Source: an uncultured Lysobacteraceae bacterium (lineage in GTDB: Bacteria; Pseudomonadota; Gammaproteobacteria; Xanthomonadales; Rhodanobacteraceae). Taken from it: DNA of 6,004 nucleotides. The DNA lies in the NCBI GenBank assembly GCA_946480705.1, contig CAMLLF010000270.1, positions 1 through 6,004 on the forward strand, in the 5' to 3' direction. A program made the position numbers and the translations under genes. Shown here piece after piece: positions 5,954 to 6,004 of this stretch. Under the pieces are notes generated by a model that worked only from the letters and a program-made list of their open reading frames with translations, ran no database searches and was not told the origin of the DNA. Within the stretch, counting starts at the first letter, position 1; every line of letters starts with the position of its first letter.

Positions 5954-5956
5954 GCG
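5936..5956. other. Abrupt junction between PAS (minus) and DUF72 (plus) coding sequence
   Basis: The bases GACGACTTCGTCTTC (5939-5953) serve both readings: on the plus strand DDFVF of DUF72, on the minus strand EDEVV of the PAS domain just before GQNAALL. Outside this overlap each gene's similarity exists on one side only. This is the signature of two unrelated pieces joined at a microhomology of roughly 12-15 bp. Confidence 0.6.
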
Positions 5957-6004
5957 GTCAAGGGCTCGCGCTACATCACCCACCTGCTGCGGCTCAAGGA
6001 GATC
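5939..6004 (+). CDS. DUF72 family (YecE-like) gene fragment, truncated at both ends
   Basis: Twenty-two codons in one plus-strand frame read DDFVFAVKGSRYITH followed by LLRLKEI up to the last base. This matches the conserved internal segment of DUF72/YecE TIM-barrel proteins, in which (P)DDFVFAVKxSRxITH precedes a loop with a basic-rich RL motif. Upstream in the same frame (…QERRVLA) there is no DUF72 similarity; that stretch is the antisense of the PAS domain. The N-terminal portion of the gene (dozens of residues) is missing, so this is a fragment joined abruptly to another gene. DUF72 proteins have no firmly established biochemical role. Recognition is from a short stretch only. Confidence 0.6.

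Overview
The window looks like GC-rich gammaproteobacterial chromosome, most likely Lysobacterales (Xanthomonadales), perhaps Rhodanobacteraceae. The evidence is the conserved block ZapB-like / zapA / 6S RNA / 5-formyl-THF cyclo-ligase / EVE / rpiA, the strong G/C third-position bias, and the C-terminal ending of the secreted protein at the left edge. The lineage is an inference from gene order and style, not from a marker gene.

Layout. Positions 1-999 (+) hold the C-terminal 332 residues of a secreted right-handed beta-helix protein. Everything else that is well supported runs on the minus strand. Read in the direction of transcription it is: a PAS-GGDEF-EAL cyclic-di-GMP enzyme (5' end missing, stop at 4385); a ZapB-like coiled-coil protein (4321-4097); zapA (4091-3789); the 6S RNA gene ssrS (about 3784-3597); a 248-nt leader with a strongly base-paired element (3597-3496); 5-formyltetrahydrofolate cyclo-ligase (3348-2743); an EVE-domain protein (2732-2280); rpiA (2202-1558); and an unrecognised lipoprotein (1561-1007) that overlaps the rpiA stop by four bases. 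The lipoprotein and the beta-helix gene converge, with a small hairpin between their stop codons.

How it works together. The two Zap-type proteins act on the FtsZ ring. 6S RNA binds the sigma70 RNA polymerase holoenzyme and tunes transcription in stationary phase; a good promoter for it overlaps the zapA stop codon. The downstream genes are housekeeping (folate salvage, pentose phosphate pathway) and are tightly spaced, so they probably share transcripts, possibly including read-through from ssrS as in other gammaproteobacteria. The GGDEF-EAL gene looks like a separate signalling unit.

The two items most worth attention are: (1) the 102-nt element just downstream of 6S RNA, which folds on paper into a three-way junction with about 37 base pairs and which I do not recognise; and (2) the right edge, where the PAS coding sequence on the minus strand stops abruptly at about 5936-5953 and becomes an in-frame piece of a DUF72-family gene on the plus strand. 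That looks like a chimeric join at a short shared sequence, more probably an assembly artefact than biology. I found no CRISPR array, transposase, tRNA, rRNA or defence system.
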